DNA of 64,000 bases, from assembly GCF_024199795.1 (NCBI RefSeq), contig NZ_JANADK010000001.1, positions 806,001 to 870,000 on the forward strand, in the 5' to 3' direction. The stretch's first letter is position 1; each line of letters begins with the position of its first letter. The notes beneath the pieces were generated by a model. The model worked only from the letters and a program-made list of their open reading frames with translations. It did not search any database and was not told the DNA's origin. Positions 17,207 to 25,314 of this stretch are shown here, in pieces. Made by a program: the position numbers and the translations under genes. The stretch comes from Bradyrhizobium sp. CCGB01 (GTDB lineage Bacteria; Pseudomonadota; Alphaproteobacteria; Rhizobiales; Xanthobacteraceae).

Positions 17207-18724
17207 ATGCTACTGCCCCTGTCCGACGTGCCGCGCTGGTACGCAGAGCGCAAACCCCAAGGCACGATCGCCGTCCGTCACGGGCAGGATACGCTGACAT
17301 GGGACGAGCTCGAACGCGGCGCCAACCGGCGCGCGCGGGCGTTCATGGCCAAGGGCGTCAAGCCCGGCGACTTCGTCGCGATCGGCCTTCCCAACGGCAA
17401 CGCGTTCTTCGAGACGTCGTTTGCCGTCTGGAAGTGCGGGGCGACGCCGACCTCGCTGTCATGGCGGCTGCCGCGCGGCGAAGCCGCCGCGGTGCTCGAC
17501 ATTCTGAAGCCTGCACTGGTGGTCGGCGGCGAGGCCGACTGGAATGCGCCGAACCGCTTGCCTGCTGATTTCGTGCCGGAGGGTTTTTCGGATGAGCCGC
17601 TCAATCCGCCGGTGGCCCGCTACTGGAAGGCCATGACCAGCGGCGGCTCGACCGGCCGCCCGAAAGTGATCCTCGATCATCAGCCGGCGGTGACCGACAC
17701 CGTCGCCGCGCCGCCGCTCAACATCCCCTTCGGCGTCTCGCTGCTCAATCCCGGTCCGCTCTACCACAATGCGCCGTTCATCGTGTCGCATTACGCGCTG
17801 TTCACCGGCGGCCAGCTCACCGGCCTCGTCAAGTTCGACGCCGAGGAGACGCTGCGCCAGATCGCGCGCGAGCGCGTGCAATGGGTCAATTTCGTGCCGA
17901 CCATGATGCACCGGATCTGGGCGCTGCCTGAGAGCGTGCGTAAATCCTACGACGTGTCGAGCCTGCAGACCGTGTTCCACATGGCAGCTCCCATGCCGCC
18001 CTGGCTGAAGGAGAACTGGATCGCCTGGCTCGGACCTGAGCGGGTCTGGGAGCTCTATGGCGGCACCGAGCGCCAGGGCTCCTGCATCATCTCCGGCACG
18101 GAATGGCTGACGCACAAGGGCTCGGTCGGCAAGATCGGCGAGATGGCACGCTTGCGCATCGTCGGCGAGGACGGCAACGACGTCGCGCCCGGCGAGACCG
18201 GCGAGATCTATTTCCTCAACAATGACGGCAAGGACGCGACCTATCATTATCTCGGCGCCGAGCCGAAGCGCCGCGCGGACGGCTGGGAATCGCTCGGCGA
18301 TATCGGCCGGCTGGATGCGGAAGGCTATCTCTATCTCGGCGACCGTCTCGCCGACATGGTGCTGCGCGGCGGCGCCAACATCTATCCGGCCGAGGTCGAG
18401 GCGGCGGTCTCCGAGGCTCCCGGCGTTCGGTCCTGCGTCGTGGTGGGTTTGCCCGATCCGGAATTGGGCCAGCGCGTGCACGCGATCATCGAACCGGAGG
18501 CTGACGCGGACAGCCAGGCCATTGCCGACGGCATGGCTGACTTCCTGAACGACAGGCTCAGCCGCTACAAGCACCCCGAGAGTTTCGAGATCGTCAGCGC
18601 CCCGCCGCGTGATGATTCCGGAAAAGTCCGCCGCACGCTGTTGCGCGACGAGCGCTCAGCATGGATGAAGGAAGGGCGCGCCTTCCGGATTTGGCCGGCA
18701 AGGGCGCGGGCGCACGCCGAATAA
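17207..18724 (+). CDS. AMP-forming acyl-CoA ligase
   Basis: The 505-residue member of the ANL superfamily has the P-loop TSGGSTGRPKVILDH (about residue 144), the adenine motif LYGGTERQG, and GDRLADMVLRGGANIYPAEV with the hinge residue. The C-terminal catalytic Lys is in DDSGKVRR. It would activate a carboxylic acid to its CoA thioester. It heads a four-gene unit (ligase, RraA-like, cupin, Bug-type binding protein) with gaps of 26-49 nt, so the acid is probably taken up by, or derived from, the ligand of that binding protein. Bile-acid ligase-like annotation is possible but the substrate is unproved. Confidence 0.85.
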   Translation: MLLPLSDVPRWYAERKPQGTIAVRHGQDTLTWDELERGANRRARAFMAKGVKPGDFVAIGLPNGNAFFETSFAVWKCGATPTSLSWRLPRGEAAAVLDILKPALVVGGEADWNAPNRLPADFVPEGFSDEPLNPPVARYWKAMTSGGSTGRPKVILDHQPAVTDTVAAPPLNIPFGVSLLNPGPLYHNAPFIVSHYALFTGGQLTGLVKFDAEETLRQIARERVQWVNFVPTMMHRIWALPESVRKSYDVSSLQTVFHMAAPMPPWLKENWIAWLGPERVWELYGGTERQGSCIISGTEWLTHKGSVGKIGEMARLRIVGEDGNDVAPGETGEIYFLNNDGKDATYHYLGAEPKRRADGWESLGDIGRLDAEGYLYLGDRLADMVLRGGANIYPAEVEAAVSEAPGVRSCVVVGLPDPELGQRVHAIIEPEADADSQAIADGMADFLNDRLSRYKHPESFEIVSAPPRDDSGKVRRTLLRDERSAWMKEGRAFRIWPARARAHAE

Positions 18725-18750
18725 GAAAATTCACGAAAGGACTCTTCGAC

Positions 18751-19389
18751 ATGACGATCACCATCGCAGCCAACAGCGTGCCCAAACCGCCGGCCGAGAT
18801 CATCGAGGGCTTTCGCGGTGCGCCGACCTCGGTCATTTCAGACAATCTCGCCCGGTTGCCGGGGGCGGTGGGGCTAAGACCCTATCATCGCGGCGGCAAG
18901 CTGGTGGGCACGGCCTTCACCGTGCGCACCCGTCCCGGCGACAATCTCGCCATTCACCGCGCGCTCGAGCTGGTCGGCCCCGGCGACGTCATCGTGGTCG
19001 ACGGTGGCGGCGACGAGACCCGCGCGCTGGTTGGCGAGATCATGAAGAACATCGCGCAGTGGCGCAAAGCAGAGGGCTACGTCATCGATGGTGCGATCCG
19101 CGATGTCGCGGCGTTCGCTGGCGACGACTTTCCCTGCTACGCCCGCGCCGTGATCCATCGTGGCCCCTACAAGAACGGGCCCGGCGAAATCAACATCCCG
19201 GTTTCGATCGGCGGCAGCGTGATCTCGCCCGGCGACATCGTCGTCGGCGACGAGGATGGCGTGGTGTCGTTTCCGGCCGCCGGCGCCGCGGCGCTGCTGG
19301 ACGCCGTGCGCGCCCAGGTCGCGCGCGAAGAGGAGACCATGAAGGCGATCCGCGAGGGCCGCTACCAGGGCTCCTATGGCAAATCCTGA
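18751..19389 (+). CDS. RraA-family protein, probable 4-hydroxy-4-methyl-2-oxoglutarate aldolase-like enzyme
   Basis: The 212-residue protein has the RraA fold, with GDVIVVDGGGDETRALVGE (residues 78-96) and VIDGAIRD. Arg117 and Asp118 are the substrate and metal residues of the HMG/CHA aldolase branch, and Glu96 is also in place, so an enzyme rather than an RNase E inhibitor is favoured. Such aldolases cleave hydroxylated oxo-dicarboxylates to pyruvate. GAAAGGA precedes the ATG at 18751. It sits between the CoA ligase and the cupin gene. Confidence 0.82.
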   Translation: MTITIAANSVPKPPAEIIEGFRGAPTSVISDNLARLPGAVGLRPYHRGGKLVGTAFTVRTRPGDNLAIHRALELVGPGDVIVVDGGGDETRALVGEIMKNIAQWRKAEGYVIDGAIRDVAAFAGDDFPCYARAVIHRGPYKNGPGEINIPVSIGGSVISPGDIVVGDEDGVVSFPAAGAAALLDAVRAQVAREEETMKAIREGRYQGSYGKS

Positions 19390-19416
19390 TCAGAGAAAGA
19401 CGTAAGGGAGAAGGGC

Positions 19417-19788
19417 GTGAGCCAGAAGGACGAATTTCACAACATCGACGACGCCAGCGACGGGCTGTTCCGCGAGCTCGCGGCAGGCGTGACGACGCGC
19501 ATCTTCTCCGGCGAGCAGGCCATGCTGTCGGTGGTAACGCTGGCCCCGCATGCGCAGGGCACGCTGCATCATCATCCCGAGGAGCAATGGGGTGTGCTGC
19601 TCGACGGCTCCGCCGTTCGGGTCCAGGGCGATGAGGAAATTCCCGTGAAGAAGGGCGATTTCTGGCGCACGCCCGGCAACGTGCCGCACACCATGCGCGC
19701 CGGCCCCGACGGCGCCCGCGTGCTGGACATCTTTAGTCCGCCAAGGCCAGAATACAAAAAAGCGGGTTCGGGTTTCGGCACGACGTAA
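19417..19788 (+). CDS. Cupin-domain protein
   Basis: The 123-residue, single-cupin protein starts at a GTG. The first cupin motif is HAQGTLHHHPEEQWGVLLDG with His ligands in LHHHPEEQ, and the second is GDFWRTPGNVPHTM, with the last His in place. It could be a metal-dependent isomerase, decarboxylase or dioxygenase, or a non-enzymatic binder. It lies 27 nt after the RraA-like gene and before the Bug-type binding protein. Confidence 0.8.
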   Translation: MSQKDEFHNIDDASDGLFRELAAGVTTRIFSGEQAMLSVVTLAPHAQGTLHHHPEEQWGVLLDGSAVRVQGDEEIPVKKGDFWRTPGNVPHTMRAGPDGARVLDIFSPPRPEYKKAGSGFGTT

Positions 19789-19837
19789 AGCGCCAAAGAG
19801 CAAAAAGCCAGGCGCAAAACCAAAAAGGGAGGGGACC

Positions 19838-20794
19838 ATGACGATCACACGACGGGCGCTGCTGGCCGCGCCCGCCATCCTCGCGATGGCACCGGCAAGC
19901 GCGCAAGCCTCGAAAATCACGCTGGTGGTGCCGTTCCCGCCGGGCGGTTCGACCGACGCGATGGCGCGGCTGCTCCAGAGCCATCTGCAAACCAAGCTCA
20001 ATCGCATCGTCGTGGTCGAGAACAAGTCGGGCGCGGCCGGCGCGCTCGGCGCGGCACAGGTTGCCAAGAGCCCGCCTGATGGCTCGTCGTTCCTGGTCAC
20101 CTTCGATTCCCACGCGGTGATCCCGTCCATCCTCGACAAGCCCCCGGTCGATGTCGAGCGCGAGCTGATGCCGGTGTTGCTGGTCGGGACCGCGCCTTAT
20201 GTGATCGCCGCGGGCGCCGGCCGCCCCTACAAGAGCTTTGCCGACGTGGTGGCCGCCTGCAAGGCGACGCCCGGCGCGGTGAAATACGCCTCCGTCGGCA
20301 TCGGCACGCTCGGCCATCTCGCGATGACCGTGCTCGGCAACAAGGCCGGCGTCGAGATCATGCATGTGCCCTATCGCGGCGGCGGCCCGGCAATGAACGA
20401 CGTGCTCGGCGGCCATGTCGATCTCATCGCGGGATCGGCGGCGCTGGTCGCAGCCCAGCTCGGCACCAACATGCTGCGACCGATCCTGCAACTCGGCCGC
20501 GAGCGGTTACCGGGCCTGCCGGATACGCCGACCGCGATCGAAGCGGGCTTTCCGGACTTCGAGACGCTGGCCTGGTGGGGCATCTTCGCGCCCGCGGGCA
20601 CGCCGCCTGACATCGTCGCAGGCCTCGCGACGGCGTCGAAGGAGATCCTGAGCGAGCCCGCGACCGCCGCCCAGCTCAAGGAGACCCAGCAGATGACCCT
20701 GCTGCTCGAGGATGGTGCCGCCTTCAAGACCTTCTTCGACAAGCAGGTCGCCTATTGGGGCAAGGTGGTGAGGGACAACAATATCAGGGCATAA
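19838..20794 (+). CDS. Bug-type (tripartite tricarboxylate transporter) solute-binding protein
   Basis: The 318-residue protein has a Tat-like signal (TRRALLAAPAILAMA) and the Bug opening ITLVVPFPPGGSTDAMAR. VENKSGAAG and the C-terminal helices fit the TctC/Bug family. These proteins bind carboxylates for TctAB permeases. No TctA or TctB is nearby, which is usual for Bug paralogues. Its place at the end of a ligase/RraA/cupin operon points to a carboxylic acid ligand. GGGAGGGG lies 8 nt before the ATG. Confidence 0.88.
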   Translation: MTITRRALLAAPAILAMAPASAQASKITLVVPFPPGGSTDAMARLLQSHLQTKLNRIVVVENKSGAAGALGAAQVAKSPPDGSSFLVTFDSHAVIPSILDKPPVDVERELMPVLLVGTAPYVIAAGAGRPYKSFADVVAACKATPGAVKYASVGIGTLGHLAMTVLGNKAGVEIMHVPYRGGGPAMNDVLGGHVDLIAGSAALVAAQLGTNMLRPILQLGRERLPGLPDTPTAIEAGFPDFETLAWWGIFAPAGTPPDIVAGLATASKEILSEPATAAQLKETQQMTLLLEDGAAFKTFFDKQVAYWGKVVRDNNIRA

Positions 20795-20852
20795 GAGGCC
20801 TTATTCCCCGGATTGCCATCCCGGGTCCGGTGGGCTCGCGCGGGCTCGAGCG

Positions 20853-21146
20853 TCAGAGCATCTTGCCGACGATATTTGTCATATCTGCTGCCGAAAACGC
20901 GCGCAGCGTTTCGGTGCGGACATTGCCGAGTGCGCTGAGACTAAGGCTGAGCGACATCGCGGCAGCTTCATCTGGAGCCTCGAGTATGGTCACAACGTCA
21001 TATCGTCCCTGCGTCCAGACGATCTCCTTCACGGTCACGCCGAACGTCTTGGCCATCTCCTTGAAGGCGTCGGCCCGCTTCGGCGAGTCCTTGACGTTGC
21101 GGACTCCCTGATCAGTGAAGTTCGATAGCACGACATAGGTTACCAT
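20853..21146 (-). CDS. GYD-domain protein
   Basis: The 97-residue protein starts MVTYVVLSNFTDQGVRNVKD and contains VWTQGRYDVVTILEAPD, both typical of the GYD domain (small alpha/beta ferredoxin-like fold of unknown function, often in one-domain proteins). GGGAGGA precedes the ATG. It is convergent with the Bug gene and stands alone. Confidence 0.87.
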   Translation of the reverse strand: MVTYVVLSNFTDQGVRNVKDSPKRADAFKEMAKTFGVTVKEIVWTQGRYDVVTILEAPDEAAAMSLSLSLSALGNVRTETLRAFSAADMTNIVGKML

Positions 21147-21269
21147 GGTCGTCCTCCCTGGTTAGAACCAGATACAGTTCTCGCTTGAGGCAACCGCGCC
21201 GAGTTTGCCACAGCGGCCGAGGCGGCGCCACTTGCGCGTTGGGAACGTCAGCGGCTGTGACTTGCCCGG

Positions 21270-21623
21270 TCAGGATAACGGCCGCGCGAAACTGAGCTCA
21301 TGACCGTCGGGGTCGGTGAGATGGAAGTAGCGCTCACCCCATTCCGCATCGCGCGGCGTGGTCAGCGGCTGCCACCCGGCAGCGCGCGCTTGCTCGTAGG
21401 TCTCGTCGACATCGGCGACATAGAAGATGACGCGGCCCCACCAGGACCAGCGCTTGTCGTCCGGCTGCGCTGTCAGGTTGAGATAGCCGGTGCCGGCGCG
21501 AAAGCTTGTGAATGCCGCGGCTTCACCGCCATACAGGAGCTCGAACCCCAGCGAACGGTAGAAGTGCACGGCGCGCCCCATGTCATGCGTGCCGAGCGTG
21601 ATGGCGCTGATGCTTTCGATCAT
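21270..21623 (-). CDS. VOC/glyoxalase-family protein
   Basis: The 117-residue protein starts at the ATG at 21623 with GGAG upstream (a longer frame to 21752 runs into low-complexity sequence). It reads MIESISAITLGTHDMGRAVH, then VIFYVADVDETYEQARAAGW and FHLTDPDGHELSF, the two beta-alpha-beta modules and final DPDGHELSF of small VOC proteins. The Glu in DGHELSF and an early His are the usual metal ligands. Candidate roles are glyoxalase I-like, fosfomycin/antibiotic-binding or an uncharacterised lyase. Confidence 0.83.
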   Translation of the reverse strand: MIESISAITLGTHDMGRAVHFYRSLGFELLYGGEAAAFTSFRAGTGYLNLTAQPDDKRWSWWGRVIFYVADVDETYEQARAAGWQPLTTPRDAEWGERYFHLTDPDGHELSFARPLS

Positions 21624-21766
21624 GTGAGCTGCTCCGCCGAGAGGGATCTGGGAGCGATTGTACAGCCACCCCGTTCGCCTTGACGATGATCCGGCCCGCC
21701 TTGCGGCTGGCGAACCGAATCCTGCTCTGCTATGAGGAGTTCGAACCCGCACCCGCGGGTTCCGCG

Positions 21767-21842
21767 GTCCCGTAGCTCAGCCGGATAGAGCGACGGTTTC
21801 CTAAACCGTAGGTCGGAAGTTCGAGTCTTCCCGGGATCGCCA
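21767..21842 (+). tRNA. tRNA-Arg (anticodon CCT)
   Basis: This is a 76-nt cloverleaf with encoded CCA. Acceptor GGTCCCG pairs with CGGGATC (one G-U), the anticodon stem is ACGGT/ACCGT with loop TTCCTAA (anticodon CCT, reads AGG), and the T stem GGAAG/CTTCC closes TTCGAGT. The discriminator is G. The 3' 14 nt are repeated at 25176-25189 (see the island entry). Confidence 0.95.
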
Positions 21843-21844
21843 TT
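21829..21844 (+). repeat. att-like direct repeat, left copy (overlaps tRNA-Arg 3' end)
   Basis: TCCCGGGATCGCCATT. The first 14 nt are the end of the tRNA T-arm, acceptor, discriminator and CCA; TT lies just outside. Confidence 0.65.
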
Positions 21845-21856
21845 CTTGCTTTCGCT

Positions 21857-22840
21857 TCAAGCCGATATCCGCGCAAAGCGCTTGCGGTATTCGGCAGGTG
21901 TCACGCCGACATGGCGGGCGAAAGCACGGCGCAATGTGTCCGCGTCGGCAAAGCCGCAATGCATGGCGACTTGCTTGGGGGCTTCGTTGCCGAGCTCCAG
22001 CAGGCGCCTCGCGGCATTGACGCGGGCTTCCTCGACCCAGGTCGCGGGGGTGATTCCGACTTCAGCGCGGAACAGCCGCGCAAAGTGACGCGGACTGATG
22101 TCCATGCGCGCCGCGAGGCTCCCGACGCTGTGATCCAGTCCGGGATTGGCGGCGACCCAGCGCTGCAGCTCCTGTAGCGCGGCGCGGCCGGTGGGGACTG
22201 TCTCTCCCTTGCGGGTGAACTGCATTTGCCCGCCCGGGCGCTTGAAGAACATGACGAGCTGGCTCGCGACCTTCATCGCGGTCTCGCGTCCGAGATCTTC
22301 CTCCACGAGCGCGAGCGCGAGATCGAGTCCCGCGGTCACGCCGGCGGCGGTGCGGAGCTTGCCGTCGGTGACATAGATTGCGTCCTTGTCCACGCTGACC
22401 GACGGGAATTTAGCGGCGAGCCGGTCTGCGACCGCCCAATGCGTCGTGATCCGCTTGCCGTCGAGGAGACCCGCCGCTGCCAGGAAGAAGGCGCCTGAGC
22501 ATACTGAGCCGAAGCGGCGGGTTCTGGCCGCCCGGCGGCGGAGCCAGTCGATCACCACGCCGTCTGCCGGCACCTCGGCGGCGTTCGGGCATCCCGCGAT
22601 CAACAAGGTGTCGATGCTCTCCTGGAAGCCGCGATCGATGATGCGGTCGGGCATCAGCCGCACCCCCGACGAGCTGCGGATCGGGCCCGGCTCCGCCCCC
22701 GCCACGAAAAGCACATAGGCCTGATGGCCGGCCTGCAAGTTCGCCTCGGCGAACACGTCGAGGGGGCCGGCGACGTCGAGAAGCTGCACCCCGGGCAGCG
22801 CAACGATCACGACAGTCCTCGGTTTCGGCTTCGCACCCAT
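21857..22840 (-). CDS. GlxA-family transcriptional regulator (DJ-1/PfpI domain + AraC HTH)
   Basis: The 327-residue protein has an N-terminal DJ-1/PfpI-like domain (about 8-190, with the elbow VCSGAFFLAAAGLLDG carrying the Cys). A C-terminal AraC domain (about 220-320) includes MDISPRHFARLFRAE and HCGFADADTLRRAFARH, the two HTH units. This is the GlxA layout; related proteins include isonitrile hydratase-like regulators. It is divergent from the HD-domain gene, with a strong palindrome between them at 22861-22895, so it is the likely regulator of the HD and catalase genes. It is the first gene inside the tRNA-bounded segment. Confidence 0.88.
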   Translation of the reverse strand: MGAKPKPRTVVIVALPGVQLLDVAGPLDVFAEANLQAGHQAYVLFVAGAEPGPIRSSSGVRLMPDRIIDRGFQESIDTLLIAGCPNAAEVPADGVVIDWLRRRAARTRRFGSVCSGAFFLAAAGLLDGKRITTHWAVADRLAAKFPSVSVDKDAIYVTDGKLRTAAGVTAGLDLALALVEEDLGRETAMKVASQLVMFFKRPGGQMQFTRKGETVPTGRAALQELQRWVAANPGLDHSVGSLAARMDISPRHFARLFRAEVGITPATWVEEARVNAARRLLELGNEAPKQVAMHCGFADADTLRRAFARHVGVTPAEYRKRFARISA

Positions 22841-22860
22841 GTCCGCCTCGGTCGGTATTT

Positions 22861-22895
22861 GTCCGTTTATGACGTATTACGTCAATTAAGGACAG
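22861..22895. promoter_or_regulatory. Operator-like palindrome between GlxA-type regulator and HD-domain gene
   Basis: The core TGACGTA-T-TACGTCA (22871-22885) is perfect and sits on the same centre (22878) as an outer pair, TGTCC (22861-22865) and GGACA (22891-22895); 12-13 of 17 positions per arm match. It is 20 nt from the regulator start and 51 nt from the HD gene start. It is a good candidate site for self-regulation and for control of the divergent gene. Confidence 0.65.
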
Positions 22896-22945
22896 AATAG
22901 CCCGGATCTAGCTTGGCGGCCACCGGAGATATTCAGGAGACCATC

Positions 22946-23587
22946 ATGCAAGAGATTGCAAAAGCCGCCGCCATTCCCGACAGCAAGCTGGCGCGCGCCA
23001 TCACCGACTACATCCGCGATACCGAGACGGACCTGCTCTTCAACCATTCCAGCCGGGTCTATCATTTCGGTGCGATGGCCGGCATCCGTCGCGGGCTGAC
23101 CTTCGACCGTGAGCTGCTCTATGCCGGCGCCATGTTTCACGACATCGGCCTGATGCCGGGCCATGGCAGCGAGCACGAACGGTTCGAGGTCGACGGCGCA
23201 CATGCCGCGCGCGATTTCCTGCGCAGCCACGGCATCTCCGAAGCCGACGCCTATACGGTCTGGACCGCGATCGCGCTGCACACCACGCCCGGCGTGCCGC
23301 AGCATATGCATCCCGTCGTCGCCCTGGTGACGGCCGGTGTCGAAATGGACGTCCTCGGGCTGACCTACAAGGACTATTCCGACGCGGAGCGCGAGGCCGT
23401 GGTGAAGGCATTTCCGCGCACGCCGCACTTCAAGGAAGACATCATCCAGGCGTTCTACGACGGCATCAGCTACAAGCCGGACACGACCTTCGGCAACGTC
23501 AAGGCCGACGTCATCGCCGACAAGGAGCCGCATTTCCATCGCGGCAATTTCTGCAGCGTCATCCGCGGCTCGCATTGGCACGGCTGA
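22946..23587 (+). CDS. HD-domain hydrolase, cyanamide hydratase-like
   Basis: The 213-residue protein starts at the ATG at 22946, with CAGGAGA upstream. It has the HD metal centre: His34/His40 (LLFNHSSRVYHFG), His65-Asp66 (AMFHDIGL) and a further His112 (ALHTTPG). The NHSxRVYxFG start resembles fungal cyanamide hydratase (Cah, yeast Ddi2/3), an HD enzyme that hydrates cyanamide to urea, but generic HD phosphohydrolases share the core. It is divergent from the GlxA regulator and is followed by the catalase. The function is inferred from the fold only. Confidence 0.72.
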   Translation: MQEIAKAAAIPDSKLARAITDYIRDTETDLLFNHSSRVYHFGAMAGIRRGLTFDRELLYAGAMFHDIGLMPGHGSEHERFEVDGAHAARDFLRSHGISEADAYTVWTAIALHTTPGVPQHMHPVVALVTAGVEMDVLGLTYKDYSDAEREAVVKAFPRTPHFKEDIIQAFYDGISYKPDTTFGNVKADVIADKEPHFHRGNFCSVIRGSHWHG

Positions 23588-23653
23588 GCGGCCTTCCTGC
23601 GCTGCAACGCGGCCCGACCGCCTTTCCCCAAATCACGGATCAGGAATCAACAT

Positions 23654-25114
23654 ATGAGTGACAAACCACCCTACCTCACGCACGCGACCGGTGCTCCCGT
23701 CAGCGACAACCTCAACATCATGACCGCAGGCCGCCGCGGCCCTGCGCTTCTCCAGGACATCTGGCTGATCGAGAAACTGGCTCACTTCGATCGCGAAGTG
23801 ATTCCCGAGCGGCGCATGCACGCCAAGGGTTCCGGCGCCTTTGGTACCTTCACCGTGACGCATGACATCACGTGCTACACCAAGGCGAAGATATTCTCGG
23901 AAGTCGGCAAGCAGACGCCGATGTTCGCGCGGTTCTCGACCGTCGCCGGCGAGCGCGGCGCGGCCGACGCCGAGCGCGACATCCGCGGCTTTGCGCTGAA
24001 GTTCTACACCGAGGAAGGCAATTGGGACATGGTGGGCAACAACACCCCCGTGTTCTTCTTCCGAGATCCCCTGCGCTTCCCCGATCTCAATCACGCGATC
24101 AAGCGTGACCCGCGCACAGGAATGCGCAGCGCCGACAACAATTGGGATTTCTGGACGCTGTTGCCGGAGGCGCTGCACCAGGTCACCATCGTCATGAGCG
24201 AGCGTGGCATTCCCAAAAGCTATCGCCACATGCACGGTTTCGGCAGCCACACCTACAGTTTCGTCAACGCCGCCAATGAACGGACCTGGGTGAAGTTTCA
24301 CTTCCGCACCCAGCAGGGGATCGTGAACCTGACGGATGCCGAGGCCGAGACGCTCGTCGGCAAGGATCGCGAGTCGCATCAGCGCGACCTGTTCGGCAGC
24401 ATCGAGCGTGGCGATTTCCCGCGCTGGACCCTGTTCGTGCAGATCATGACCGATGATGAGGCCAGGGCGTTTCCGTTCAATCCGTTCGATCTGACCAAGG
24501 TCTGGCCGAAGGCGGACTTTCCACTGATCGAAGTCGGCACTGTCGAGTTGAACCGCAATCCGGAAAACGTCTTCGCCGAGGTCGAGCAGGCGTCCTTCTC
24601 ACCGGCTCATGTCGTTCCGGGCATCGGCTTCTCGCCCGACAAGATGTTGCAGGCCCGACTGTTCTCCTACGGCGACGCGGCGCGCTATCGTCTCGGCGTC
24701 AACCACCATCTGATTCCGGTGAATGCCCCGAAATGCCCGTATCACAGCTACCATCGCGACGGTGCGATGCGGACGGACGGCAATCTGGGACGGACACCGA
24801 CCTATTTTCCGAACAGCCACGGCGAATGGGCCGACCAGCCCGATCTCAACGAGCCGCCGCTCGAGATCGACGGCGCGGCAGCACATTGGGATCACCGCGT
24901 TGACGACGACCACTATCAGCAGCCCGGCGATTTGTTTCGCAAGATGAACGCGGCACAGCGACAGATCCTGTTCGACAATACGGCACGTGCCGTCGGCGGT
25001 GCTGCGGTCCACATCCAGGAGCGGCACATCGCGAACTGCACGAAGGCCGATCCGGCCTATGGCGCCGGTGTCCGCGAATCGCTGGAGCGTCTTGCCACTG
25101 TTCGCTTGGCTTAG
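23654..25114 (+). CDS. Monofunctional heme catalase, small-subunit clade
   Basis: The 486-residue protein carries the catalase active site: His56 in [14 protein letters not shown], Asn in GNNTPVFF (129-130) and the proximal Tyr339 in ARLFSYGD. It splits H2O2 to water and oxygen. The length matches clade 3 KatA-type enzymes. It lies 66 nt after the HD gene, probably in one transcript, and is the last gene of the tRNA-bounded segment. No signal peptide is seen, so it is cytoplasmic. Confidence 0.95.
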   Translation: MSDKPPYLTHATGAPVSDNLNIMTAGRRGPALLQDIWLIEKLAHFDREVIPERRMHAKGSGAFGTFTVTHDITCYTKAKIFSEVGKQTPMFARFSTVAGERGAADAERDIRGFALKFYTEEGNWDMVGNNTPVFFFRDPLRFPDLNHAIKRDPRTGMRSADNNWDFWTLLPEALHQVTIVMSERGIPKSYRHMHGFGSHTYSFVNAANERTWVKFHFRTQQGIVNLTDAEAETLVGKDRESHQRDLFGSIERGDFPRWTLFVQIMTDDEARAFPFNPFDLTKVWPKADFPLIEVGTVELNRNPENVFAEVEQASFSPAHVVPGIGFSPDKMLQARLFSYGDAARYRLGVNHHLIPVNAPKCPYHSYHRDGAMRTDGNLGRTPTYFPNSHGEWADQPDLNEPPLEIDGAAAHWDHRVDDDHYQQPGDLFRKMNAAQRQILFDNTARAVGGAAVHIQERHIANCTKADPAYGAGVRESLERLATVRLA

Positions 25115-25175
25115 CCCCGTTGAGACGATCCTGGGAAGAGGCGGCTTCCGGCCGGCGAGCCGGAGGCGCGACTAA

Positions 25176-25191
25176 TCCCGGGATCGCCATT
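25176..25191 (+). repeat. att-like direct repeat, right copy
   Basis: TCCCGGGATCGCCATT, an exact copy of 21829-21844, in the gap between the catalase stop (25114) and the amidohydrolase start (25315). No other tRNA sequence accompanies it. Confidence 0.65.
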
Positions 25192-25314
25192 TTGTCATGG
25201 GTCATCGTCCCTGTTTGCCAAGGACTCCGGCGCAAAAATTGCTAGAAGTGGGAGGCTTCCTTCCTTTCGGCTGACTGACGGTCGGCCGCCTCATCGCGAT
25301 ACCCGGAGACCAGA

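Larger units (their letters stand above)
21829..25191. mobile_element. Candidate integrase-less mini-island bounded by tRNA-Arg and an att-like repeat
   Basis: A 16-bp sequence, TCCCGGGATCGCCATT, occurs at 21829-21844 (3' end of tRNA-Arg plus TT) and again at 25176-25191. Between them, over 3.35 kb, are three genes: a GlxA-type regulator, an HD-domain protein and a catalase. This is the classical signature of site-specific integration at a tRNA 3' end, where the tRNA stays intact and a partial copy marks the far end. No integrase or transposase lies inside, so it would be a cargo remnant or need a helper integrase. Chance duplication is possible but unlikely for a 16-bp match that includes 14 nt of tRNA. 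Confidence 0.6.

Noticed and set aside
21843..25175. Search for an integrase or transposase gene inside the tRNA-bounded segment
   Set aside because: Both strands are filled by the regulator, HD and catalase genes; no Tyr or Ser recombinase motif was seen.
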